NCBI GenBank assembly: GCA_036250225.1
Contig: JAPZLL010000005.1
Span: 1 to 64,000 of the forward strand
Direction: 5' to 3'
DNA: 64,000 bases
DNA from: Cercophora sp. LCS_1
Taxonomy: Eukaryota; Ascomycota; Sordariomycetes; Sordariales; Lasiosphaeriaceae
The position numbers and the translations under genes are program-made. Under the pieces are notes generated by a model. The model saw only the letters and a program-made list of their open reading frames with translations, was not told the origin of the DNA and searched no databases. How positions within the stretch are numbered: position 1 is the stretch's first letter; the number at the start of each line of letters is the position of its first letter. Below are positions 24,402-35,800 of the stretch, piece after piece.

Positions 24402-25337
24402 ATGAAGTCGATAAGTTTGATCGCCGGCGTGCTGCTCGCTGCCACGACAGCTGTTGCCCAAACTGGAACCCCAACCACAGCCAAGGGCGTCCAGGAGCCA
24501 TCAACAGCGCCAATGCTCAATGTGCTCACACCGCAAGGCTGCTACTCCGACTCGGGCACTATGAACCATACCAGTACACCTCAGTTCAACACCAAAGGCC
24601 TCTGTTCCGACACATGCCTCCCACTCGGATTCAAGGTCTCGGCAACTTCGGGAGGGAACCAGTGCTGGTGCGGAAACGAGTATCCGATCGAGGACTCACT
24701 AGTAGACGACAAGAAATGCAACGTCCCGTGCCCAGGATTCGATAAGCAAGCCTGTAAGTTCACTCGCTAGTCCGTTTAGTCGATTTACTGACACTTCAAT
24801 TTGAAGGCGGCGGTGTCTTTTTCTGGTCTGTATACAACACTGGTCTTGATGTTGCTGTGGTGCACGCGGACAAGTACAAAAACCCTCCCAAGACGACGAC
24901 AAGCTCAACGCAAGGTCCAGTCAAGACCGTCACCAGCGGTCCTGCCGTTGTCACCAGCGAGCCAAGTGACACGCCCGCCGAGAAGGGCGGCACAAATGCA
25001 GGAGCCATTGCTGGCGGTGTTGTTGTTGGCGTCGTCGCTATTGCCGCCGGCGTCATTGGCATGTTCGTTTACATGCGTCGCAAGAGAAACAAGGAGATCG
25101 AGGAGGAGCATCGTCGCAACGCTGCCGTCAGTTCGTTCATCAGCGGCAAGGCGCCCAGCAGCAGTGGTGGCATGTCGATTACAGATTCGCGTCTCGACCC
25201 TGTCTTGGCCCACCGGAGGATGAGCGATGGCAGCATCGCAGACAACCAAGATTACTCCAGGAAGATCCTTCGCGTACGTATTCCCCAAGGCTTGTTGTCG
25301 ACACTTGCTAACATTTTGACAGGTCACCAATGCGTGA
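24402..25337 (+). CDS. WSC-domain cell-wall stress sensor (type I membrane protein)
   Basis: Three exons, 24402-24753, 24807-25273 and 25323-25337, give 277 residues; the last exon encodes only VTNA and the stop. Residues 1-19 are a signal peptide (MKSISLIAGVLLAATTAVA). A WSC carbohydrate-binding domain follows from about residue 44 to 135: GCYSDSG, CSDTCLPLGF, CWCGNEYP, CNVPCPG, ACGGVFFWSVYN, with the usual spaced cysteines. Then comes a short Thr/Ser stalk, a membrane segment near 183-207 (GAIAGGVVVGVVAIAAGVIGM) and a basic stop-transfer sequence (RRKRNK) with a cytoplasmic tail. In yeast such Wsc proteins sense wall stress and signal through Rho1-Pkc1. The stalk is short compared with yeast Wsc1. 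The intron ends (GTAAGT...GAAG; GTACGT...GACAG) fit well. Confidence 0.85.
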
Positions 25338-27368
25338 TAAAGCCCTCAACCTGATGACGGAAAACGACTCGCCTGTATTTTACTCTTGAATAAGCATACT
25401 CGGCGTTGGGGGATATCTACAACCTGTCACTGGCGGATCGATCACGCGACGACCTACCTGGCGTGCTTTTGGTGTGGGAACGGCGATATATCTGGGCTCA
25501 ATGGGTGCAGCCCCGGAATTAATCATCGCCACTTGCGCTGTCCTCTCCTTCCCATTTCTTCCCACCACTTAGACTCTTGGCAACAAGCGGTCAATTTTCT
25601 CGGTGCGCCAGTGAATGGCGGCATGGACGGTCACATCATTCCTTTGGGCCTCATTTCTTCGAAAGATTAGGCAGGGAATGGAGGAGTCTCGATTTTGCCT
25701 CACGGACAGAAGTTTTATACCTATTCGAGATTTGGGACCACGACACGGGTGTGATGCTGCAAATCGGCCAGACAGTCTGGCCGATGCGTCGGAATACAGG
25801 ACAAACATAGAGCGCGGGGACGCTGGACAGAGACTGTTGATCTCAAGCCATGTGGTCCCTTGCCAGACGCAGCTGTATTTACACTTTGAACATGTGTGTT
25901 TCTGCGTAGTTGGGAATAGAGTGTTTGGCAATAGTGAAAAGCTACGGATACCATCAACATGGAATTGCGCACCCGGTGACATGACAGGAGGTGAGATGGA
26001 CGGTCAAAGGATCACAGCATCACATCCCCAATTTCCCGCATTTGTTTTTACCGTCCCGTATCCCGCACCCCCGCAAACGGTGCCTGTCGATCACTTGGTT
26101 AGGATTTTCACTTTCCGCATCCTACGAAACAGACGGTGCTGCTTTTGAGGCCTCTTGAGCAGGCAGTGTGCCAACTTTCCGGGTTTTTCTGCCTGCACCT
26201 TCTCTCCAAGTAATCCCGCCTGGTTTCAGGGGTTTCCCAGCCGCGCTGCACGCAAGCCTGGCTGGCCGTTGGAAAAGGAGACCCCGGAAATCTTGAAACT
26301 TGGGAGCATGCAGCGTCAGCCCCTCCTTATCGCAGATTTGTGAGGGGGGTTGTGGCGCCAAGAGTTGTGTGGAAAGCCAAGAACGGTTGGCGGCGTGGGG
26401 AGTGTTGCATGTTGCACGTGTTGCAAATGGAAAAGGAGACTTGTTCTGCATTCTTTGCATGGTGTTTGTGTTTGGGATTATCCCTGCGACTTTTTGGGAT
26501 GGTGCGCGCAGTAAGGAACGATGAAATGGGCGATGCGAGGTGCGAGATGGAAGGGGGGGGGGGGGGGGGCTTGTTGTGGAAGATGACCCTCCGCCGCTGC
26601 CGCTGCCGCTGGGGAGCCTGAGAGGGGAGAGAGAGAGAGTTTGGGTTTGCTTATCTTTGTGATACAACTTTGCCGCGGAACCGAGATTGGGCGTCATTTT
26701 GGTTGTGTGCGTGTGTGGAAGGACGGGATGGGTTGAGAAAAGATTGCTTGTGTTTGTGGGAGATGACGAGGTTTTGCGCAAACAGGCGCAGTGCAGGTGC
26801 CATGTTGATTGGGAATGATGTTGGTGATTTCGGAACGAAATGGGGTATGTAGGCGGCGATGTTGGTGGTGCTGTGGATTTTTGGGGAGGGTTGGTCGGGT
26901 TTTTTTGTCCGTGGGGATCGTATGCATGCTGATCTGCAGCAGCGTGGTTTTCTTGGGTCAAGTGCTGACGGTTCCCTGGCGGCAGGTGCAAGCGGTGCTG
27001 TGGACCTGTGGACACCTGCGGCAGCGGCAGCGGCGTTTCATGTGCAGTGGTTAGGTCGACGGCGCCGTGGTTTGCTTGTGGTGGCGTTTACACGCCACTT
27101 GTTAGCTTCGATCTTGGAACGACCACACCACACGATACGGCACACCGCATGCAAGATCGACAAATGGGATTGGTGATGATGTTCTGGGTATTTTCTGCTA
27201 TCGTAATGTCGTGTACTCATGGTCACTACTACTATTTTTGATGTTGGCAGTTGTTGTGTTCCGTTCCTCCTTCCATTTCACCTCCGTAACACTTGGGATG
27301 CTTGCCAGGCAGGTTCTTCAGGTGAGTTCTACGCATGCGCTGGATTCTGCTGCTGTAGTACCGGGTAC
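25338..27368. other. 2 kb convergent intergenic region
   Basis: Lies between the WSC gene and the P450 gene, which point toward each other. It holds a 17-base G-run at 26553-26569 and purine-rich low-complexity DNA. A 297-codon minus-strand frame (26122-27015) is Pro/Ser/Thr/His-rich and follows strand-biased base composition, so I do not call it a gene. Confidence 0.45.
26553..26569. repeat. Homopolymer G tract
   Basis: Seventeen consecutive G on the plus strand in an intergenic region; a likely length-variable or error-prone site. Confidence 0.85.
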
Positions 27369-28962
27369 TCAAACCTGTCTCTTCGTCACATAGCACGGCC
27401 AATTCTCTGGAACGACAGTAAAGTACGCCTTCCACGTCCACTCCTGCTTCGGATTCACTTGGCGGATGTCATAGTCACGAACCAGCGTTGCGCAAATCTT
27501 GGACAACTCAATCTTTGCAATGCTCTGACCGGGGCACGAAGCATATCCCAATCCCCACTTGCAACTGTCAGCATCGAGCTTTGAACGCAGGAGAGATCCG
27601 GATCACTTACTGGGATGAAATACTTTTCCAAAGCCGCTGCATCCTCACGGAACCACCGGTCGGGATTAAACTCCCGGGCATCTTCACCCCAGATCTCCTT
27701 GGAGTGATGAATCACCCAGACGTTGATGGAGACAATGGTTCCCTCGGGAAACGTCCGGCCCCCCACCGTCAGTCCACCCTTGGGGGCAATGCGAGGCAAG
27801 CCCATGGACGCAGGCCCAAAGATGCGGAGCGCCTCCTTGATGCACGCCTGCAAGAACGGTAGCTTCTGAGCGTCCGAAAAACCAACGGATCTCCCGCCAA
27901 CCGTCTCAACACCGGCGGCGTCGATCTCGGCTCTGGCCCGCTTCCATGCATCGGGGTGACGGATCATGTGATACACAAAGGCCTGCAACGCCGTGGCAAC
28001 AGTCTCGTTTCCAGCCGCGATGGCGTTGAAGGCGGCACTGTTCACCTCGTGCAGCTGCATCCGGTCTGGATGCTCCTCGAGCATCTTGAGCCAGTGGGCA
28101 AGCGCATCGAAGCGTGCGTCCGGGTTGGCCTGTCTCTCACGAATGGCCGCCATGGCCGTGTTGATGAGATGGCCCCATGGTGTGACGCCGAGCCAGGTGA
28201 TGACGGGGTTGCTGAGAAAGAGCACGTGGAACCAGCGGAAGAAGCCAGCGATGGAGACGTACGCTGCCTGGGGATGGGCATTGGCAATGGTGTTGTCGAT
28301 ATCGCGTCCCTCACGGAGGAAGCCAAACTGCTTGGAGAAGATGGTCTCGCCAATGACATCGGACGTTGCAAAGGTAAAATACTTGTCCAAGTCGATGGGC
28401 TTGCCCTCGGCGGCAAACTTGTCCAGCCAGTTGAAGAGAAGGTCAAGAGTCTGTCCGATGGTAGCCTCGGACCGGATCAGGTTGCTCAGGGTGTAGGCCG
28501 GCGCAAGATGTCGGCTCAGCTCATTCTTGATGGCCGGGTCCGTGGCCGACATGGGATTCTCAAAGCGGCCATCGGGAAAGGCAATGACCTTGTACCAACT
28601 GCCCTTGTGCAGCGGCGCGGCGAGGATCTTCTTTACGGCATCAGGATGGCTGAAGCTGACCTCGTTGGGAGCAATACGGACAAAATGGCCTTCCTCGGTC
28701 AGCTGGGAGTGACCGGCGGGCGCATGAGATATAAGATGGACGCACCGTGCTTGTCATGCAAGCGAATGAGCTCGAGGTTCTGATCGCCCTTGAGGATGTG
28801 GAGAATGTGCCAGATGCGGGTGAGACTCGCAGCGGTAGGCCCCGGGATGTCACTGATGGGAGAAAAGTACCGACGATACACGAGCAACGTGAGCAGAGCC
28901 GCGGCGGCGAGCCCGGCAATCTGCGGCAGGCTCAAGCGTAGAAGCCCGAGCAGGCCAGTCAT
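27369..28962 (-). CDS. Cytochrome P450 monooxygenase
   Basis: Three exons on the minus strand, 28962-28746, 28689-27611 and 27557-27369, give 494 residues. Both introns are short and end in AAG, about ten bases after a CTGAC branch site (HDKHG-HFVRIAP; KYFIP-WGLGYA). The N-terminus carries a membrane anchor (about residues 8-30) and the hinge DIPGP, so it should sit on the ER facing the cytosol. P450 motifs occur in order: I-helix AAGNET, KEALR (the ExxR helix), FNPDRW (PERF-like) and the haem loop WGLGYASCPGQ with the ligand Cys. The haem loop has Trp where Phe is usual. It resembles pisatin-demethylase-like fungal P450s, but the substrate cannot be read from sequence. Its only close neighbour is the divergent rhodopsin-domain gene; no biosynthetic backbone gene is nearby. 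Confidence 0.88.
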
Positions 28963-30215
28963 GGCCAATAGCCGCACAACTGGAACCGTGGGTGTGGTGG
29001 TGGTGCTATGCAGCAACCATGTGGGCAGGTAGCACTGTCTCTTCCTGCGGTTGCGCACGCGTCAGAGAAGGATCAAGACTTGTGTCTGGCTCTTGCGTGG
29101 GCACAATATTACGAGTGGAAGAGCACTTTTAATCAGGCCGTGTGCAAGGCCGAGAGGTTGCAACAGCTGCTAGGCGATGTGGCCACCCTGTGCAGAATTC
29201 TCCTTCTCAATGCATTAGCTGGCACATCACTATGCCCACAAGCGTTTGGTGCCTCTTGGAAAGCCCCCCACGACGCGATGCGAGCAGGTGTTTTTGGCAT
29301 GGCATCACCAAAAGGCGATCAACGGAGACAAAGGAACAGGCTAGAGAAATGCTAGCGATTTTAGCGACCGAGCCATGAGCGGAACGGGACGAAGGTGCCT
29401 CGCTAGTCAGTGCGCAATTCAAGATCGATCGAGTTCTGTCTTTCCCAGCAGTCTGTGTCATTGTCTCGGTGGTGGCCACATGGCGATGCCTGGAGATCCT
29501 CGAGGCGTTCTTTGCGGCTTGCCAGCTTTCACCTATCAAATGTTTTCCTGACCGCCATCTCACAGGCCATAGCATTTCGGTGCTATAACCCCGGAAATCG
29601 CGCCACCCTCGGCCGGCTGCCACGCTGCCGGCTAACCGGCACTACGACCCCACGGCACCTGGTCCCCCCGGAAGACGTTCGGAGCCCCAGTACGGCTTCG
29701 GCGCCCATTGGCCCGACATGGTCTCCCCCACAACACTCAAGACACGCTAGAGGGCTGTCACCAGAGATGCAAACAAGTCAGAGTGCGTCTGGCGGCCCTA
29801 CTTGGCCGGTAATTGCGCTATTATCCGCCATGGGTTTCTTCTGCAGAGGGTCCAAAAGGAAGCTCTGCAGGGCGGAAAAGAAATATGGGATTGCACCTTT
29901 GCTTTTCGGCATCCTCGTCGGGGTGGGCCATCGACCCATCATCGCCGGTTGCCCCCAATGCGGCGAAGAAAGAAACACTCCCCGCCGGCGTCGGCAATCT
30001 CCCTGGCCTGCTGGTTGTGTTTTGTGGGGGCGGTAGGTATATGCTGCTTTGGTCTCACAAATAAGAGCATATCCCTCGTGTGGGTGTCGAAGGGTTGTTT
30101 GGTGTTGCCGTCGTCGAGTCCTGCTCCCATCACAGCCTCCGATCAACAACAGGTCACTGGACCTTGCGCCGCCCGTTCACCAGACTCGGGTTCTCAGACC
30201 TAGCTTACAGACAAG
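28963..30215. other. Divergent promoter region, P450 / rhodopsin-domain gene
   Basis: About 1.25 kb shared upstream of two divergent genes. It is GC-rich around 29570-29700 with repeated CCGG-containing steps. No gene is supported; open frames overlap on both strands with Arg/Ser/Pro-rich composition. Confidence 0.45.
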
Positions 30216-31520
30216 ATGGACGCTCTTCCGCCACCAACAAGGTTTCCGCCATTTCCCATCGAGACGGCTGACCAGCGGGCTGTCCTGGGCGTGGCCGTCA
30301 CCATGATTATCCTGCCGGTTGTTGGTGTCGTCCTGCGTATTCTTGCCCGGCGTATTGCAAGGAGAGCGCTGGACGCGAGTGACTATTGTATCATCATTGC
30401 CTGCGTATGCTCCCGTGTCCCTCCCTGTTCAGTGCAGGATGTTAGGTACTGACACGCCGTAGGTATTTGCAGCAGCCCTGGAAGGCGTCAGCATCACGGG
30501 AGTCATCAACTGTGGTATTGGCTACGGCCACTTCATGGACGTTGTGCTCAAGTACGGCATGGACCCCATCACCAATCTCTTCAAAGTACGTCTTGCCCCT
30601 CTTTTGCGTTGCTCACCATGTGCTAACTGCCAGCACCCAGCTCCTGATTCCCCTCCAGTTCCTATGGGCCCTCAGCCTAGGCTTCTCCAAGATCTCCATC
30701 CTCCTCCTCTACTCTTCGGTGTTCGCCGTGCCAACCGTCATCTGGACGGCCCGCGCCTCCATCATCTTCATCACCCTCTGGGCCGTCGCCACCATCCTCA
30801 CCGGCTGTCTCATCTGCCAGCCCTTTGAGATGAATTGGAACCCGACCATCCCGGGCGGTCATTGCGGCGACCAAGTCCTCTCCTTCACCGTCACCGGTGT
30901 CCTCAACCTCCTGACAGACGTCATGGTCCTCGTCCTCCCACTACCCTACCTCGCCAAGCTCCAGATGCGCCTCTACAAGAAACTCGTCCTCATCGGCGTC
31001 TTTTCCATCGGTCTCTTGTATGTTTATCCACCCCACTAGTTGCCCCTTTTTATCTCCGCCAAGTTGCTAACGTGCACTGTTCTCCAGAACCTGCGTCGTC
31101 TCCGCAATCCGAATCCACACCCTCAAATCCATGGACTTCAACGACATCACCTAATCCATCCCCCACGCAAACATCTTTTCCGGCATGGAGCCCTCCGTCG
31201 CCGTTACCTTGGCCTGCATCCCGCTGCTCCGTCCCCTCCTCGGCCGCTCCAAGTACTCGACCGACGGCACTGCGGGCTACGCAACAGGCAACGCCACGCC
31301 CTCCAAGGCCCTCGAGCTCGAGACGGGCGATGGGAGGCCCTTCCAGCCGCTTACGGATGATAGCTCGCAGTATAGGCTGCGGCCCCTGGGGCCGAAGCAT
31401 CTGACGGAGGTGAGGAGTACGACGAATAAGAGCACGGGCAGTGCGCGGGGGAGTAGCGATTCAGAGCATGGCGGGATTACGGTTAGGGCGGAGTGGGACG
31501 TTTCGACTGGGAAGGCGTAG
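30216..31520 (+). pseudogene. Rhodopsin-domain (PTH11/SAT-type) integral membrane protein with in-frame TAA
   Basis: Four exons, 30216-30404, 30463-30585, 30641-31017 and 31088-31520, would encode about 373 residues of the fungal rhodopsin-domain family: seven membrane segments, including the LRILARR and DASDY elements after segment 1, GYGHFMDVV, KISILLLY, and the C-terminal IFSGMEPSVAVTLACIPLLRPL. All splice sites are canonical. A TAA at 31152-31154 interrupts the fourth exon where relatives normally have Tyr before SIP. A truncated product would be 251 residues and would lose the last membrane part and tail. The frame stays open and well conserved after the stop, so the lesion is recent, a sequencing error, or read through. 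In Sordariomycetes these proteins often lie by metabolic or virulence genes; roles are mostly unknown. Confidence 0.75.
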
Positions 31521-32002
31521 GGGACCGGTGTACTGTTGTGGTTGTATGATGTGTAGTGTGCGGTGTGTGGTGTGGCATGGTTTGCATGGTTTGGTGCGGT
31601 TTGAGCGCTTGAAATTTTTGGACTTGGCTTTAGAGGATTTTGTTTAGATGGCATGATACCTAACTAGACTGGACGGTCTTTTCCGGAATAGAATACGGCG
31701 ATTTGGTTTTGTTTCTTGGAAGGAGGTGTTCGTCTTGCAGTCAGTGTCAGTTGATGTCTTGCGGGAGGGGTTGTCGGGGTGTTCTTGCCGGACTGGAAAG
31801 GGGCCTACTTTGGAAAGGGGTCGCTGACGCTTTCTTTCCAACATGGCAAACAGATGGGGATTTCTCAAGACGCATGCCGGCCCTATCGTGACTGCTGTCC
31901 ATAGAACGCAGGCACATCTCGACGTTGGGATGATCCCGGCCCGCATCCTCTTCTCTCTGCAGACGACCACCAACTTCTTGGACACTAGATGACTATCATC
32001 AC
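31521..32002. other. Intergenic, no feature seen
   Basis: About 480 bp of G/T-rich DNA in the 3' flank of the rhodopsin-domain gene and leader of the next gene. I see no gene or repeat in it. Confidence 0.45.
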
Positions 32003-32869
32003 ATGTCCCATCATCATCGATTCCCTGGCGCCAACATGAATCAGAATATCTCACGCCCCAGCCGCTCCTCAAGGTCCTCAATGCGTGGACACGGCCATGT
32101 CCCGAAACCGAGCCGCAATGGCCCTAAAAAGAACTCGGGGATCCCAAAAGACCTGCAATCTGCCACGGGAGAGTTGGTGTGCTTCCTTTCTTACAACCCG
32201 AGACCCCAAGATATGGGCCTCAAACTCGACGGCGTACCACGAAAAGTCGTCGTCAGGTTCCTTCGCGAAATCGTCAAAGCGCTCTACAAAAAGGATGTTC
32301 AATCGAAGCGTGAAACCACAAACTTAATCTCCAAAATGTCCAACTGTAGCCGGACTCACCGTGTCAGGCTCGCCAAGTTCATGCTCATACTGGCAAACGA
32401 TGGCATCGGCAAGGATGACGAGTATCTTCGAGGGGTGTGGAAAATCTGCGCTGACTTTATGGACAAGCTTTGGACGGTGGAATTGAAGGAGAGGAAGCTG
32501 CTTCTGGAAGCAGCAGCAGCAGCAGCAGCAGCAGGAGGAGGAGGAGGAGGAGGAGGGAATTCCGATCCGTCGGCCACCAAAGACGCGCCGCCACACCAAG
32601 AGCCGGCGCAATCACAGAACGAACAGTCGGAATCTCGGCGGATGACTCCGGATGCTGAAAGCACCAGTTCTCCTTGTGAAAAGCCCGGGCCAATGGCTGA
32701 CAAGGGTGATGGGGATTCGTCGGATGAATGGTCGCGGGTGGCTTCATCGGAGGAGGCAGCGTCAGTGGGCTCGTGGGGCGGGCTGGAGAGGGAATTGGAT
32801 GAGTTTGAAGATGAATCGTCAGAGGATGATGAAGATGGTGGTGCGCCTCTTTGGGTCATGATTCCATAG
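32003..32869 (+). CDS. Hypothetical protein with Ala/Gly homopolymer tract
   Basis: Single-exon frame of 288 residues; the family is not recognised. The first 45 residues are basic and low complexity. Residues about 50-165 form an ordered helical segment (TGELVCFLSYNPRPQDMGL, KVVVRFLREIVKALYKK, RLAKFMLILANDGIGKDDEYLRGVWKICADFMDKLW), the likely functional core. Then come eight Ala and eight Gly encoded by GCA and GGA repeats, and an acidic C-terminal tail (DEFEDESSEDDEDGG). No signal or membrane segment is seen. A nuclear or nucleic-acid-associated role would fit the charge pattern, but that is speculation. Confidence 0.6.
   Translation: MSHHHRFPGANMNQNISRPSRSSRSSMRGHGHVPKPSRNGPKKNSGIPKDLQSATGELVCFLSYNPRPQDMGLKLDGVPRKVVVRFLREIVKALYKKDVQSKRETTNLISKMSNCSRTHRVRLAKFMLILANDGIGKDDEYLRGVWKICADFMDKLWTVELKERKLLLEAAAAAAAAGGGGGGGGNSDPSATKDAPPHQEPAQSQNEQSESRRMTPDAESTSSPCEKPGPMADKGDGDSSDEWSRVASSEEAASVGSWGGLERELDEFEDESSEDDEDGGAPLWVMIP
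32509..32556 (+). repeat. (GCA)n(GGA)n coding trinucleotide repeat
   Basis: GCA codons run directly into GGA codons, giving polyalanine then polyglycine inside the hypothetical protein at 32003-32869. Confidence 0.9.
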
Positions 32870-33155
32870 AAGACGGCGATTTTTCAGGGAATCCGTAAGC
32901 GCCATTGAAGCGAAGGATTATTTCTTTTCGTCCACCTGAATCTCAATATCAAGATGCCTCTGAACTTGTTGGTGGTCTGCGGTTGAATTTGGTAGGCACT
33001 TGCTGGCGTTGGCAGCGCTGAACCCCCACTCCACATTCACCTTTGCTCCGCCGATGCTAGCCGACGTCATAATTGGACGTCATTGCCGAGCTCTTCTCGC
33101 AGCCAGTTCTCTGTCTCCAATTGCGTTCCTGGAGATCACTCATTGCAATTCCAAT

Positions 33156-34260
33156 ATGCCCCCTCAATCAATGCTTTCCCGTCAATTGACAAGCGCCTTT
33201 GCGCGGGCGTCACGAGCGTCGCTCCTCCGCCAGGCGCGGTTCTACTCGAGCGAAGCAAATCCGGGGCCGCTCATCCGGGTCACCGATCTTCCCGCGCCGA
33301 ACTCAGGCCACATCCGAATCCTCGAACTCAATCGCCCGGCGGCTCGCAATGCCATCTCGCGCGCCTTGCTCAATTCTCTCCGCGACGAGATTGACGCAGT
33401 CCACGCGCAGTATGACGCCACGACGGGAGAGGAGCTCCCTGTTGCGTCGTGGAATAAGCGCTTTGGCGGGGTCGCAGGGACTGAAGAGAAAGGACCAACT
33501 CGGGCGCTGATTCTCGCGTCGGCGGTTGAGACATCTTTTTGCGCGGGCGCAGATCTCAAGGAGCGCAAGGGCTTTACGCAGGAGGAGTACGTTTCCTCAA
33601 TTCGCATTTTGAAGGTGCCAATTGCTGACCAGAGCATCCTCCCATAGGACCGCCGCGTTCCTCCTCTCCCTTCGCTCGACGCTCACCTCGCTGTCCGCTC
33701 TCCCAATTCCTACAATCTCGGCGATCTCCTCCCTCGCACTCGGTGGCGGCCTCGAACTCGCCCTGTCCACACACTTCCGCGTCCTCTCCTCCAACGCTGT
33801 CGTTGGACTTCCAGAAACCAGGCTCGGAATCATCCCCGGCGCGGGCGGCACGTTCCGCCTTCCAGCGCTTATTGGCGTGGCGCGCGCTCGTGACTTGATT
33901 GTCACGGGCCGACGCGTCTCGGCGCCTGAAGCCTACTTCCTCGGTATCGCGGATAGATTGGTCGAGGTGCTGCCCGAGACGGAGGAGCAGGCTGAGAAGT
34001 GGAAGGATATGGAAGAGGCCGAGAGGAACAAGGAGATCCTGTCGCTTGCGAGACGGTATGCGTTGAGCGAGGCGGTCAGGTTGGCCGGAGAAATATGCGA
34101 GGGTGGGCCGATTGGTGTGCGGGCGGCGCTGAAGGCGGTCGAGCAGCCGAGCGAGGCGATGGAGGTGAGCATGTACGAGCGGGTCGTCAGGACCGAGGAT
34201 AGGGACGAGGCGTTGAGGGCGTTTGCGGAGAAGAGGAAGCCTGCCTTCAAGGGGAGGTGA
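33156..34260 (+). CDS. Mitochondrial enoyl-CoA hydratase/methylglutaconyl-CoA hydratase-like
   Basis: Two exons, 33156-33586 and 33648-34260, give 347 residues. The 61-nt intron (GTACGT...CCATAG) is spliced in phase 2 (FTQEE-TAAFLLSL). The N-terminus (MPPQSMLSRQLTSAFARASRASLLRQARFYSS shown in part: MLSRQLTSAFARASR, RQARFYSS) is a typical mitochondrial targeting peptide. Crotonase-fold landmarks are present: the oxyanion-hole segment SFCAGADLKER, SSLALGGGLELAL with the first catalytic Glu position, and ETRLGIIPGAGGTFRLP with the second. The crotonase order and AUH-like ETRLGIIPGAGG suggest 3-methylglutaconyl-CoA hydratase of leucine breakdown, but a general enoyl-CoA hydratase is possible. The insertion between the N-lobe and CAGAD (HAQYDATTGEELPVASW) is longer than in bacterial enzymes. 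Confidence 0.85.
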
Positions 34261-35259
34261 TCACCCCCAAGCGAGGAATTGGATACCTTGGATGGCGAGG
34301 AAGACGTTTTCTAGATATCTATGCGGAGTAGGGAATCCTCAAGTTCGAGGAGACCGGTGTTTGTTCCCTCGAGGCCAGATACCAAATAAGGCGTGGTTCA
34401 CCAGGAACCTCAACGGCCCACGCAAGCACATTGCCTACCGTTTGGCGGACGAGCGACGCACGGCTTCTCTGCCATTGACCACTTCCCGAATATCGGCCGT
34501 TTTCAGTTCCTTTGGTCTTGGGAAGTCCAGGAAAGACATGAATGATCTCGCTGAGCTGTGTCCCGCCGTGGCTGACTTCTTCATGATCGCAGACTGAGTA
34601 TTTCTCGTCCGAGGGTATGGCCATTTGCGTGTGCAACAAAGCCTCGGGTTCCAGACGTACCGCCATGATCTCGTCCTAGCAGAGCGTCAACACACGTCAT
34701 GCGGCGTCTCAAAAGACACCAGCTCCCTACACCAAGCTCAGGAACAGAACTCTATGCCAACAGCCCGTGATGCTCCAAATCTCCAAATCGCACCTGATCG
34801 CGACATCACAAACCCGATCGGAACAAAATGGCCAAGGCCCTGAGTTTCAAACCTCCACTGGTCTCGTCATCCAGGCTCGAAACTTCGTGTAACCCCTCGA
34901 ACCTTCTCACTCCTTTGCGCTCAAGCTCCCCCACCACCCAACGTCATTGGGCCAGCTGCAGGCCCCACCAAACACCACCAGATAGTTGAAGTTATGACAT
35001 CACCACAACGAAGCCGTGCTTGCCCACCAGAATGATCGACAAACGACCCTTTTATAAACGTGAAGAGATTGAGCTCTTCTTCTCCAAAAATCCATCCTCT
35101 TGTCATTAGAGAACACCAGAAACTCTCCAATTCTAATTCTAATTCCAATCCCTGTTTCATCCACTCAAATCAACCAACCAAGCCAAACAAATAACTGATC
35201 CGGGACATTTCAACATCACTTACACACAACACATCGCCCAAAAAAAAAATATTAAAAAA
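34261..35259. other. Intergenic; LEA-gene promoter with A-rich leader end
   Basis: About 1 kb. The last 40 bases before the LEA-like start are strongly A-rich (A-runs at about 35241-35257), a common context for highly expressed fungal genes. No coding frame is supported. Confidence 0.45.
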
Positions 35260-35800
35260 ATGTCCTTCCTCACAGAAGCAGCCGCCCGCCGCGTCGCGAC
35301 CCTCCAAGTCCCACGCACCCTCATGACCTCGGCGCCCCGCGCCTCCTTCGCATCAGGCGTCACGCTCCAAAAGTCAGCGACCGAGTCAGCAAAGGACACG
35401 CTCAAGACGGTGGACCGCGCCGTGAGCGACAAGCTGGTCGACGGCATCAACATTGGCAGTGCGCCTTCCCCGTCCTCTTACCTCTCTCTGTCTCGCACAC
35501 AACCCATCCCAGGCTAATGTGACAACTTTTGCAGCAACCGTCGCCAACAAAGTCAAAGAAGCAACCGACAACGTAACCACCAAATCCGCCGCCGAGCTTC
35601 GAGGCGAGGCAAGCGGCAAGGCCAGCGAACTCGCCGGTAAAGCCCAGGAGCTCGGCTACGAGGCGAGCGGCAAGACGAGCGAGTACGCCGGCAAAGCCAA
35701 GGGGACGGCGAGCGAGATGGCGGGCAAGGCGGAGGGGACGGCGGAGAAGTATGCCGGCAAGGCAAAGGGGGCTGCTGAGCGGGCTAAGCGGAGTCTTTGA
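35260..35800 (+). CDS. LEA-like stress protein with repeated Ala/Gly/Lys motifs
   Basis: Two exons, 35260-35458 and 35535-35800, give 154 residues; the intron (GTGCGC...TTGCAG) is spliced in phase 1 (DGINIG-TTVANKV). The N-terminal 35 residues are basic and Ser/Thr/Ala-rich without acidic residues, resembling a mitochondrial targeting peptide. The rest is helical and built from diverged 11-residue-like motifs: EASGKASELAGKAQELG, EASGKTSEYAGKAKGTA, EMAGKAEGTAEKYAGKAKGAAE. This is the late-embryogenesis-abundant (group 3-like) pattern, associated with protection during desiccation or heat by unstructured-to-helical proteins. It is small, hydrophilic and Cys-free. The family is clear from composition; the organelle is inferred. 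Confidence 0.75.

Noticed and set aside
26122..27015. 297-codon minus-strand frame rich in Pro, Ser, Thr and His
   Set aside because: Its composition follows a purine-biased low-complexity stretch on the opposite strand (including the 17-G run); no motif or splice support.
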